This document shows, one piece after another, positions 42,340 to 50,770 of a stretch of 64,000 bases of DNA. Numbering within the stretch: position 1 is the stretch's first letter; each line of letters opens with the position of its first letter. Source of the stretch: Opitutus sp. (GTDB lineage: Bacteria > Verrucomicrobiota > Verrucomicrobiia > Opitutales > Opitutaceae); the NCBI GenBank assembly GCA_013821985.1, contig PNJQ01000001.1:62001-126000 (forward strand), read 5' to 3'. A program made the translations under genes and the position numbers. The notes under the pieces were generated by a model, which had not been told where the DNA came from, did no database searches, and saw only the letters and a program-made list of their open reading frames with translations.

Positions 42340-44567
42340 GGCGAGCCTTTCCCCGTCGCCACCGCTTCAGCAAGTGCGACATGGCGTGGCAGAACGAGCC
42401 GGGCGTCGAAGTGAGATTCGGCGCGCGCGCGGGCTCGTTGCGCCTGCTCGCGACCAGCGGCTGGAGACCCCAGCATTCGCGCGAGTGCGTCGGCCCATGC
42501 CGTCGTGTGGCCAGCGGGAATCAGGGTCGCCTCGAGTCCGTTTCGCGCAATTTCGCGAATGCCGGCAATGTCGGAAGCGAGTAGGGGCGTGCTGCAAGCC
42601 ATCGCCTCGAGCACGACGCGCGGTGACGACTCCTCGTAGCTTGAGCAAACGGTGAGATCGGCCGCCGCGTAGTAGGCGTGAAATTCGGGGGTCTCCGCGT
42701 GGACCACGAGTTGTGGCGCCCCGAGGTCGGCGAGCACGTCGCGCAGAAAATGATCGAAGAACGCGTCACGTCCCCCAAGAAGGATGAACCTCGTGCGAGC
42801 CGCGAGCATCGGTTGCCGACGGGCGAACAGTTCGACTGCGCGGGCAAAGCCAAGCTGGCCCTTGCGGTCGCAAATGGTGCCGATGTTCGTGACGAGGAGT
42901 TCTTCGGGCGCGACGCCGAGCTGGGCGCGCAGTTGTGCGCGCGGATGCGCGACGCGCCAGCGATCGATCCACTCGATGTCCACCCAGCCTGGCGTGATCA
43001 CTGCGTTGATGGGACATCCCGGTCGCGCGTGATAGCATCGCGTCGCGTCACTCGTGAACGTGACAGTGTCGGCCCAGCCGAGCGCCTCGTCAGCCAAAGC
43101 GATAACGGCGGGAGAAACACTGCGTCCGTAAAATGCCGCGGGGGTGGTGCTCTCGTGCACATAGGAAAGAATGGGCTTTCCTGCGGCGCGCGCCGCCGGC
43201 ACGGCCCAGAACGTCGTGAACGTGTTCGTGACGACGAGATCCGTATCGCTGAACGGCAGTTGCAGTGCCAGTGAGGAGAGCGCCGACTTCACCTCCGCAC
43301 TGTCGCGCGCGGCCAATACCGCCGCAGGATCTACGATTTTCACCTCGGCTCCCAAGTCGGCAAATCGGGCGCGGAGAACACCGTCAGCCGCGCTGACCAC
43401 CGCGAGCGCGATCCCTTTGCTGGCGTAGGCGCGCGCCAAATCGAGCAGGAAGAGCGGAGCACCTTCGAGGTTTAGATTGTGGCTCACGAACGTGGCTCGC
43501 TGCAGCGTGGGTGCACGGGCGATGGCGGCCGCCGGTCGCATCGTGGTGCTCGTCGCCGCCCGCACCGCGGTGAGCCGGAGTTCTTCAATCGTGCCTTTCC
43601 ACGCATCATCTTCGACGACGGCATATCCGCGCACCCGGAGCGCGCTGCGGAGCGCAAGCAGGGCCGCGTTGAAGTCCTCGGCGGGGAAGGTGCAGGGCAG
43701 CTTGTCGAGTTCTGCATCGTGGCGGTGCACAGTGCGCACCTGGACCAAATGCAGGGAGTGATCGGGCATTTCCGCGTAAAGACGCACCGCGACGGGGTTG
43801 GGGAGCTGGCTGGGCACATCGACAAATCCTTCGTAGCCGGACGACCCCGCTGCGGGAAAATCCGGAAAATGAGGAATCAGGTTTGCCGTGGCTCTGCCAA
43901 GCCTGAGCGGCTGCAGCGCCTGGAGGTCCGCGCTGGCCCACAGGCGTGCAATCGGGGAGGTCTTGTGGAACAGATACCCCACGACGGGCAGCAGACCGAA
44001 GCGGCTGCTGTTGACGATCGCTGGTTCGTCCGCATGACCGACGAATGGGTCCGGGGGGTAGAGTCGGTCTTGCACACGGGGTAGGTCGCAGGCGAGTTGG
44101 GTGGCAAGTTTTACCCATGAGTCTTCCGGATGCACGCTCCGCAGGCGGAGCAGGAGATTGAGACTGCGACCGAAATCATGCCAGCGCAGCGCCCGCGGAT
44201 CCGGGGCGGGGATTGAATCGTTCCGCGCTCCGGCGACAGAGAATGTGGCCGTTTGAAAAGCGATCCACTGGCCGGTGAGATCCAGTGCCTCCAGGACGAC
44301 CGTCGATGCGCTGGCCGGGAATTCGACCGCGACTCGAAATTCCGCAAGTGCGACGCGTCGGCGGGTGCAAAAATGGGCGGCAAGATCGGCGCGTGGCCAG
44401 CCGTGCACCCCGTGGAAGACCCGCCCCTCCAGCCGGGCACGCACATCGACAAACTGTCCGCCAGGTTTCGGCCACACCCAGCCGCGCAGCAGGTGCCAGC
44501 CAGGCGGGATCGATGCGCCGCACGCCGGACTGTCCAAATGCGAAAAACTAAAGCCGGTCTCGTGCAT
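42336..44567 (-). CDS. GT4 glycosyltransferase with two N-terminal beta modules
   Basis: I chose the ATG ending at 44567 (743 residues), 5 bases past the upstream stop; an earlier in-frame start at 44585 would overlap it by 13 bases. Module 1 spans about 5-110 (HLLRGWVWPKPGGQFVDVRA, VFHGVHGWPRADLAAHF). Module 2 spans about 180-290 (NPVAVRLYAEMPDHSLHLVQ). The GT-B part begins about residue 355: TFVSHNLNLEGAPLFLLDLA, DLVVTNTFTTFWAVPAARAA, LSYVHESTTPAAFY, NIGTICDRKGQLGFARAVE, FILLGGRDAFFDHFL and the EX7E in YEESSPRVVLEAMAC. It is a clear paralogue of the 40096-42339 protein and of the GT4 ends of the two giant proteins. Confidence 0.88.
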   Translation of the reverse strand: MHETGFSFSHLDSPACGASIPPGWHLLRGWVWPKPGGQFVDVRARLEGRVFHGVHGWPRADLAAHFCTRRRVALAEFRVAVEFPASASTVVLEALDLTGQWIAFQTATFSVAGARNDSIPAPDPRALRWHDFGRSLNLLLRLRSVHPEDSWVKLATQLACDLPRVQDRLYPPDPFVGHADEPAIVNSSRFGLLPVVGYLFHKTSPIARLWASADLQALQPLRLGRATANLIPHFPDFPAAGSSGYEGFVDVPSQLPNPVAVRLYAEMPDHSLHLVQVRTVHRHDAELDKLPCTFPAEDFNAALLALRSALRVRGYAVVEDDAWKGTIEELRLTAVRAATSTTMRPAAAIARAPTLQRATFVSHNLNLEGAPLFLLDLARAYASKGIALAVVSAADGVLRARFADLGAEVKIVDPAAVLAARDSAEVKSALSSLALQLPFSDTDLVVTNTFTTFWAVPAARAAGKPILSYVHESTTPAAFYGRSVSPAVIALADEALGWADTVTFTSDATRCYHARPGCPINAVITPGWVDIEWIDRWRVAHPRAQLRAQLGVAPEELLVTNIGTICDRKGQLGFARAVELFARRQPMLAARTRFILLGGRDAFFDHFLRDVLADLGAPQLVVHAETPEFHAYYAAADLTVCSSYEESSPRVVLEAMACSTPLLASDIAGIREIARNGLEATLIPAGHTTAWADALARMLGSPAAGREQAQRARARAESHFDARLVLPRHVALAEAVATGKGSP

Positions 44568-44572
44568 CGCAG

Positions 44573-47500
44573 TTACCCCAACCACGCTTCGCGCACCATT
44601 TCGAGGTGCGGAGGCAGCGCGCGGGCGTGGTGATAGTTGCGGGCGGCGCGGGCGTGCGCCATCGAGACCATCTTCGAGTTGCCCGCGAGGTGATCGGCGA
44701 TCGCGCGCTTCAGCGCGGCGGCGAGCTTGAACGGATCACCGGCGGGAACGAGGTAGGCTTCATCGTTGTTCGTCAGCATTTCAGGGATGCCGTTGACGTC
44801 AGTGCTGACGATGCGCGCACCGAATACCATGGCTTCGAGCAGCACGCGCGGGAAGCTTTCCTCGAAACTCGTGCAGACGAGGATGTCGGCGAGACAGTAG
44901 AAATCGTAGATGTCGCCGGTCTCCGGGAAAATCTTTATGTCGTGCAGATCCATCAGCGCAATGTCCTCGCGCAACGTCTCCATATAGAGGCCATCGCGCG
45001 CGCCCACGATCGCCCACTGGACTTTGGCGGCAGGGAATTTTCCGGGGAGTTCCCTGTTCAGAAGGTCGATGCCGCGGATGTAAATGTGCTGGCCCTTGCG
45101 CTCGCAGACGGAGCCGATGTTTACCGCGATGATCGCTTCCGGGTCGAGCCCATGTTTCCGGCGGAGCGCGGCGCGGTCGTGAGCAGATTTGAACTGCTCG
45201 ATGCGCTCGAAGTCCACCCAGCTGCGCAATGTGCGGAAGTTGTCGTCGGCGTTGAGTTCCTCGTGGATCGTCCGCGTGGCCGCGGCGGTGAACACGACGC
45301 GCGTGGCGAGGCGGAAAGCATCCTCGACCACGGGATGCATGTGCGGGGGCAGAATCGGGGCGAAGAAGCGCTTCACCGCGTTACTTTCATGAATGTAGAG
45401 GGCCGAAGGTTTTCCGAGATGGTTCGCCAGATGGATTGCCCAATAGCAGAGCATCGTATTCGCGATCACCACATCCGCTTCACCGATGATCCTCGAACGC
45501 GCAAACACCTTCATTGCCGACGCAAATTCATCGGGGGTTTTCGTCTTTTCGACACTCGCGACCTCCCAGATCTCAACCTTCAGGCCCGCTTGTTCGAAGC
45601 GACCGCGCAGCGGTCCGTCCTGTGGCGAAACGACGGTCAGGCCCACGCCCGGTTGTTCGGCGAGAAACCGCGTGAGCTCGAAGAGGAAAATCGGTGCACC
45701 TTCGTAGTTCAGGTTGTGCGTGACGACGAGCGCGTGGAATGGGCGCGGCGTCTGCGCGTAGCGTTGGTGATACGGATTGAGCGGAAGATTTTTTGGCGGG
45801 AACTGCAGCGTTTCGCTATGATACGGGTCGCGGTAGCCGCCGTGACGTTCGAGGTAGGCGACGTGCTCACGTTCGGCGTAGGCATGCCCGCGCGAGGCGC
45901 TGCCGACGTGACGGAGGACTGCTTGTGGCGTGTAAACGCAGCGCTGGCCGGCGGCGGCGGCGCGGAGGCAATAATCGACGTCGTTGTAGGCGACGCGGAA
46001 CTTCTCCTGATCGAACCCGCCGAGTTGCCGGTAGAGATCGGTGCGGGTGAGCAGGCACGCGCCAGTGACGGCGGCGACGTTGCGCGCCGCGTGCGGTAGA
46101 AACAGGTAACCAAGGTCCTCCGCGGGCTCGCGTTCGAAGAGCACATGCGCGAGATGGTCGTCGCGGCTGAAGCTGATGCCCGCGTGGTTGATTGTCCCGT
46201 CCGGATAGAGGAGCTTTGCACCGACCACGCCCACGCCGCCAATTGAAAGCCAGCCAGCCATGTCCTCCAGCCAGCCGGGCGCGAGCGCCTCGACGTCATT
46301 GTTGAGATGCAAGACGAGTGGCGTCCCGGCGCGAGCCGTGCCGAGATTCACGAGGCGCGAGTAGTTGAAACCTTCGCCGGTGGCCGGCGCGCGCAATACT
46401 TCGACGCGGAGGTCGGCTCGTCCCGGCACGGCGGCAAGATATTCAAGCGCGGAGGGATCGTCTGAATCGTCATCGACGACGATGACCTTCACGTGCTCGC
46501 GCGGCGTGGTGCGTGCGAGAGAGTCAAGGCACTTCGCGAGGAGTTCGGCGTGGTTCTTCGATGGGATGACGATCGTGACGGGGTTCGCAGCGAGCAGGGC
46601 GGGGTCCCACCTCAATTGGTGAAGGCAGAGCGCGTAGTTTTTCGCAAATTCCGGGAGGATCGGCTCGGCACGGTGTTTTCTCCGCGTGAGGGCTTCCGCA
46701 ATGCCGTTGCGCGCCGCCGCAAAGAGGTAGCCCTTTTGGTCGCCGCGCGTCGCGGTGCTCTCCGCGTGCGCCCTCCAATGATAACCGATGAAGGGCACGT
46801 GCACGACGTCGCGTTCGTCCAGCAATTCCCAGCAGCGCAGAAACAGATCGATGTCCTGCGCCCCGTTAAACTCCGGGCGGAGGCGACCGGCACGCTCCAC
46901 AATGCTGCGGCGAATGACGGTCAAGTGATGCGTGTAGTTGTGCGTGATCGCCATCTCGGGCGACCACGCGCCTTTGAACTGCGGATCGAAGCGGCGGCCG
47001 GTGTCGTCAATTTTATCTTCGTCAGTGTAGAGATAGCCCGCGGTCGGATGGCGGGCGATCGTTTGGGCGACGTGGAACAACGCGTCGTGCGGCAGCAGGT
47101 CGTCGTGGTCAAGCAGCGCGACGAATTCGCCGGTCGCGACTTCGAGAGCGGAATTGGTGGCGCGGGCAATATGGCCGTTGTCGGCCCGAAAGACGGGCTT
47201 AATGCGACTTTCGGTCTTCGCGGCTTCTTCCAGGATGCGGCGGACGTGCGGTTGCGGCGAAGCATCGTCGGCGATGCAAAGTTCCCAGCGCGGATAAATC
47301 TGCTGCAGGAGGCAGTCGAGCAACTCGCGGAGGTATTTTTCCGGCGTGTTGTAAGCGGGAACAACGACGCTGATGAGCGGGCCGCCGGTGCGGAGGAGGG
47401 CGTCGGCGTCATGTTGCAGCACGGTGCGCAGGCGCGGGGTGAGGCGATTGTGCCAGCACCAGCGGGTGTAAGGATCCTGATCGCGGCGACGAACGGCAGC

Positions 47501-48547
47501 CGCAGAAATTTTCGGCACTTCGCCGCGGCTGAGTGTCTGGGCGAGATGCGCCTGCAAGCGTGCGATCTCGGCGCGCGATTCCCTCCAGGAGTCGAACTCG
47601 TAGCGGTCCAATACGGCACCGCGCAGGAAGGCTGCGACAACTTTGTAGAACAGCCACGGCTTGAACACCGGAATAGGGCCTGCATGTTCGTCGCGACGGA
47701 CGAGATACATGCGGCGGGCGAACGCGAGTTCGCGCGTGCCGCTGTCGGTCTCGGCAAAGATTTTCAGGTTTACCGGGGAGGGGGTTTCCCCGCGAATGTC
47801 AACGAGGCCGTAGTAACCGGACTTGAGCGCGTTGGCGTGATCGGCGCGATGACGGGCGACATCGGGGCGATCTTTCGGAAAGACGAGGCGGTTCTCCGTG
47901 AGCACCCCCGTGGTGGCGCTGAGCTGCTTGATCTCCCTTCCAATGCCAAAGATCCAGCCGGTGATGCGAAATTTGTCGTAGCCTACGTTGATCCAATAGC
48001 CCGGATTCTCGATGAAGCCGAGGAAACGGTCGCCGATGGACACATCGCTGTTCGCGGTGAGGACGTCGTGCAGCACGGCGTCCGTCGCCCGACACAAATC
48101 CCTCCACCCGGCGCGATGATGGTATCGATAAAGGTGCGCGAGGGTTTGGTAAACGACGGCCGCTCGGAGGATTTTCGGCGGTTTTGTCGCGGAGGCTGGC
48201 AGGGCCGAGGTGTCGAGGGCGGTCCGAAAAAACTCGTGCCAACCGGTGCCGTCGTGGAAATCGAGGGCGAGTTCGCGCGCGCCACGCCAGACCTGTGCGC
48301 GTTGGATGAAGCCGGTGCGCCGGGCCGCGATGCTTCCACCGAAGGCAGCCTGAGTATCCGGACGGTCCAGCCCGTAGATTCCCAAGAACGCCCTTCGATC
48401 GACGCGTGCGCGAATGTCGAGCACGCCGCCGGCGTGATCGCCGGCAAGAATCCAGCCCGTGACTTCAATGCCGGCAACCTCCGGCCGCCAGGTTCGGGGG
48501 CTGTCGATGTGAAAACGAAGTTGAGGACGTTCGGTAGCCAAGAACAA
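44573..48547 (-). CDS. Giant multi-domain glycosyltransferase (beta modules - GT2 - GT2 - GT4)
   Basis: 1324 residues. A stop lies two codons before the TTG ending at 48547, so TTG (48547 or 48541) is the only credible start. Residues 10-110 and 175-285 are beta modules (GIEVTGWILAGDHAGGVLDI, HEFFRTALD; FRITGWIFGIG, NLKIFAETDSGTRELAFARR). GT2-1 at about 391-600 is intact (LISVVVPAYNTP, CIADDASPQ, LLDHDDLLPHDALFHVA, YTDEDKIDDTG). GT2-2 at about 656-900 is intact (VTIVIPSKN, VVDDDSDD, LHLNNDVEALAPGW). GT4 at about 938-1324 has VVTHNLNYEGAPIFLFEL, VCERKGQHIYI and FEESFPRVLLEAMVF. It could add three sugars in sequence. It is the first gene of the tandem four-gene family. Confidence 0.9.
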   Translation of the reverse strand: MFLATERPQLRFHIDSPRTWRPEVAGIEVTGWILAGDHAGGVLDIRARVDRRAFLGIYGLDRPDTQAAFGGSIAARRTGFIQRAQVWRGARELALDFHDGTGWHEFFRTALDTSALPASATKPPKILRAAVVYQTLAHLYRYHHRAGWRDLCRATDAVLHDVLTANSDVSIGDRFLGFIENPGYWINVGYDKFRITGWIFGIGREIKQLSATTGVLTENRLVFPKDRPDVARHRADHANALKSGYYGLVDIRGETPSPVNLKIFAETDSGTRELAFARRMYLVRRDEHAGPIPVFKPWLFYKVVAAFLRGAVLDRYEFDSWRESRAEIARLQAHLAQTLSRGEVPKISAAAVRRRDQDPYTRWCWHNRLTPRLRTVLQHDADALLRTGGPLISVVVPAYNTPEKYLRELLDCLLQQIYPRWELCIADDASPQPHVRRILEEAAKTESRIKPVFRADNGHIARATNSALEVATGEFVALLDHDDLLPHDALFHVAQTIARHPTAGYLYTDEDKIDDTGRRFDPQFKGAWSPEMAITHNYTHHLTVIRRSIVERAGRLRPEFNGAQDIDLFLRCWELLDERDVVHVPFIGYHWRAHAESTATRGDQKGYLFAAARNGIAEALTRRKHRAEPILPEFAKNYALCLHQLRWDPALLAANPVTIVIPSKNHAELLAKCLDSLARTTPREHVKVIVVDDDSDDPSALEYLAAVPGRADLRVEVLRAPATGEGFNYSRLVNLGTARAGTPLVLHLNNDVEALAPGWLEDMAGWLSIGGVGVVGAKLLYPDGTINHAGISFSRDDHLAHVLFEREPAEDLGYLFLPHAARNVAAVTGACLLTRTDLYRQLGGFDQEKFRVAYNDVDYCLRAAAAGQRCVYTPQAVLRHVGSASRGHAYAEREHVAYLERHGGYRDPYHSETLQFPPKNLPLNPYHQRYAQTPRPFHALVVTHNLNYEGAPIFLFELTRFLAEQPGVGLTVVSPQDGPLRGRFEQAGLKVEIWEVASVEKTKTPDEFASAMKVFARSRIIGEADVVIANTMLCYWAIHLANHLGKPSALYIHESNAVKRFFAPILPPHMHPVVEDAFRLATRVVFTAAATRTIHEELNADDNFRTLRSWVDFERIEQFKSAHDRAALRRKHGLDPEAIIAVNIGSVCERKGQHIYIRGIDLLNRELPGKFPAAKVQWAIVGARDGLYMETLREDIALMDLHDIKIFPETGDIYDFYCLADILVCTSFEESFPRVLLEAMVFGARIVSTDVNGIPEMLTNNDEAYLVPAGDPFKLAAALKRAIADHLAGNSKMVSMAHARAARNYHHARALPPHLEMVREAWLG

Positions 48548-48600
48548 GATTTAGCCCGAGGCCCCAAGGTTGAGTAAAGCTTGTTCCATTCGTCCGAACA

Positions 48601-48612
48601 GCGAACGTTCGC
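48601..48612. promoter_or_regulatory. GCGAACGTTCGC palindrome in a divergent spacer
   Basis: A perfect 12-base palindrome lies in the roughly 100-base spacer between the giant GT gene (minus strand) and the membrane-protein gene (plus strand). Its 10-base core is the same as the palindrome upstream of the ECF sigma gene at 27637. The position suits an operator serving both directions. No clear -35/-10 pair was identified beside it. Confidence 0.32.
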
Positions 48613-48649
48613 GATTGGCAGAAGGCGTGCGGTGGCTTCAAGTCGGGTG

Positions 48650-50746
48650 ATGCGTATTCCTGCGGTCTTCGCCCAAGCCGGCCGCGTTGAAGCGGTCGCG
48701 GCGGTGCTCGTCTTCGTCGTGGCGGTGGCGTTTCACAGCTGGGGGGCGTCGGTCGGTTGGGAAAGCAAGAACTTGCCGGGAGTGGAGTATCGTCAGGCAC
48801 AGACCGCACTTTCGGCCTACTTCATCGATCTCGAGGATAATTTTTCCCTCGCCTATCCCACGCCGGTCTTGGGGAAACCGTGGTCCATCCCGATGGAATT
48901 CCCGCTCTATCAATGGACGGTGGTCGGAGCATCGCGGTTGACCGGAATGGAGCTGACCAGGGCCGGGCGCTTGGTTAGCGTGGCGTGCTTTTACCTGACA
49001 TTGCCGGGCATTTTTCTTTTGCTGCGCCGCTGGCAGGTGAAAACCGCTCACCGTTGGCTCGCGTTGGCCTTGGTGGCGAGCTGTCCGTTCTACGTCTTTT
49101 ACGCCCGTGCTTTTTTGATCGAGACAATGGCGCTGATGTTTGCGGTGTGGTTCTGGGTCGCGTTCGAACGTGCGGTGATCGGACGCAGCGTTGGTTGGCT
49201 CGGTGTCGCCGTGGTGGCCGGGAGTGGTGCCGCCTTGGTGAAAGTGACGACGTTGCTGCTCTACCTGCTGCCGCTGGCGCTTTGGTCGTCGCGCCGGCTT
49301 TGGCTGGCTCGTGCCGGCCAGCGGTGGTGGAGCGAGGTGGCTTGGATGGGGGGCGCGGCGGTATTGCCGTTGCTGGCCGCGATTTGGTGGGTCGGCGAGG
49401 CGGACCGGATCAAGGCGCTGAATCCGGTGGCCGATTTTCTCGGCTCCCAACATATGCGGGATTTCAACTTCGGGACGAGCGAGCTGCGGTTTTCCCCGGA
49501 GATTTGGGCCATGAAATGGCGAATTGTGCGCGACGAGCTGACTTTTTTTCCGCTCGTATGGTTGATCGTGCCCGTTCTGTGGCTCGGACAATGGCGTCGT
49601 GCCGGTGCGGTGGGGCTCTGTCTCGTGGTCTTTACCGCAGCGTTGGTGGTCTTCCCGTTGCTGTATGCCTACCACGATTACTACTATGTGGCGAATGCCG
49701 TGTTGGCGATGCTCGCTCTCGCGCTCGCTCTGATCGGTCTCGCTGAATCGCCGCGTTGGCGCTGGCTCGCCGTGCTTTTGGTCGTTGGGTGCGTGGCCGG
49801 GCAGATGGTTCGCTACCGTCAGCACTATTGGCCGATACAGCAGGGAATTTCCGCCGGGGGCAACGCCCTCACGAGTGCCCTCAGGAAACTGACGGCGGTC
49901 AACGATGTGATCGTCATTGTCGGCGAGGATTGGAATTCCATGACGCCCTACTTTGCCCAGCGCCGCGCGCTCATGCTGCGCGCGGATGTCGAGGATGATC
50001 CCGCGCGCGTCGATATCGCCCTAACGCAATTGGCCGCGGAGCGAATCGGAGCTTGGTTGGTCACCGGCAAGAGCTGGCGCGAACGATCCATTCTTGGGGA
50101 TCGGCTCGCTGCGCGCGGCTTATCCCCGCGACCGTTGCTTCAGTGGAACGAAACCGTGGTTTTCGTCCGACAGGAGCAGGAGTCCGAGATTATTCGCACG
50201 ATGCTCCAAGACGAGCTGCCGGGACTTGCATGGGCGCCGGGCGCTGCGCCAGTCGCAAAGCCGTTGGCAGGCCGCTGGTCCGCCGTCGCGGGGCTGCCCC
50301 CGGCGCAGCGCATGCTCTTTGCATCGATGCAGCCTCAGCCGGTTCGTTTTTTCAGCAGTTTTGAGCCGGCCCGGCAGGTGATGGCGGGTGAGTATTCTTT
50401 CAATGCGCATCCGGTGACCCGCTTCGTCTTCGCCGTGAGCGCCGGACGGAGGCACCTACGGACACAGGTTTGGTTCACTCCCGATGCCTACGCCCAGACA
50501 TCGGCGGACCGCACCGACGGCGTCGAGTTGATCCTGCTTGCCCAATCAGCTGACGGCGGCCAGCGCGAACTCAGCCGGCAGTTCATCGATCCGGTCAACG
50601 AACCTGGCGATCGCGGCGCGCGGTCGGTCCATTTCATTTTTGAAATCGCTGAAGACGCTGAGATTGAACTTGTCGTCGGCCCCGGCCCGCAGGGTCGCGA
50701 CACACGCGACTGGATTTGGTTGCGAGGACCGCTGACCATCGACTGA
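48650..50746 (+). CDS. PMT/GT39-like membrane protein with C-terminal NPCBM-like domain
   Basis: I use the ATG at 48650 (698 residues), since the frame before it is basic and not membrane-like. About ten hydrophobic segments lie in residues 15-400. The first loop has YRQAQTALSAYFIDLEDNF and KPWSIPMEFPLYQW, and the next IETMALMFAVWFWVAF; these fit GT-C transferases that use polyprenyl-linked sugars. From residue 420 it is soluble (VIVIVGEDWNSMTPYFAQRR). The last 120 residues are beta-sandwich-like (TDGVELILLAQS, ELSRQFIDPVNEPGDRG, IELVVGPGPQGRDTRDWIW). The gene at 50768-52864 is a paralogue of the same length, tail to tail, 21 bases away. Confidence 0.8.
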   Translation: MRIPAVFAQAGRVEAVAAVLVFVVAVAFHSWGASVGWESKNLPGVEYRQAQTALSAYFIDLEDNFSLAYPTPVLGKPWSIPMEFPLYQWTVVGASRLTGMELTRAGRLVSVACFYLTLPGIFLLLRRWQVKTAHRWLALALVASCPFYVFYARAFLIETMALMFAVWFWVAFERAVIGRSVGWLGVAVVAGSGAALVKVTTLLLYLLPLALWSSRRLWLARAGQRWWSEVAWMGGAAVLPLLAAIWWVGEADRIKALNPVADFLGSQHMRDFNFGTSELRFSPEIWAMKWRIVRDELTFFPLVWLIVPVLWLGQWRRAGAVGLCLVVFTAALVVFPLLYAYHDYYYVANAVLAMLALALALIGLAESPRWRWLAVLLVVGCVAGQMVRYRQHYWPIQQGISAGGNALTSALRKLTAVNDVIVIVGEDWNSMTPYFAQRRALMLRADVEDDPARVDIALTQLAAERIGAWLVTGKSWRERSILGDRLAARGLSPRPLLQWNETVVFVRQEQESEIIRTMLQDELPGLAWAPGAAPVAKPLAGRWSAVAGLPPAQRMLFASMQPQPVRFFSSFEPARQVMAGEYSFNAHPVTRFVFAVSAGRRHLRTQVWFTPDAYAQTSADRTDGVELILLAQSADGGQRELSRQFIDPVNEPGDRGARSVHFIFEIAEDAEIELVVGPGPQGRDTRDWIWLRGPLTID

Positions 50747-50770
50747 GGCGGGCGGACGCCCAGCGTCTCA
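50744..50770. terminator. Hairpin shared by two convergent genes
   Basis: GGGCG at 50750-50754 pairs with CGCCC at 50757-50761, and TGAG (50744-50747) with CTCA (50767-50770). The two outer arms contain the stop codons of the two convergent membrane-protein genes. It can fold on both strands and may act as a two-way terminator, though no T-run is present. Confidence 0.3.

Noticed and set aside
48638..49825. A 395-codon minus-strand open frame across the membrane-protein gene
   Set aside because: It is antisense to a gene with clear membrane segments and a paralogue; composition is His/Arg/Pro-rich shadow.
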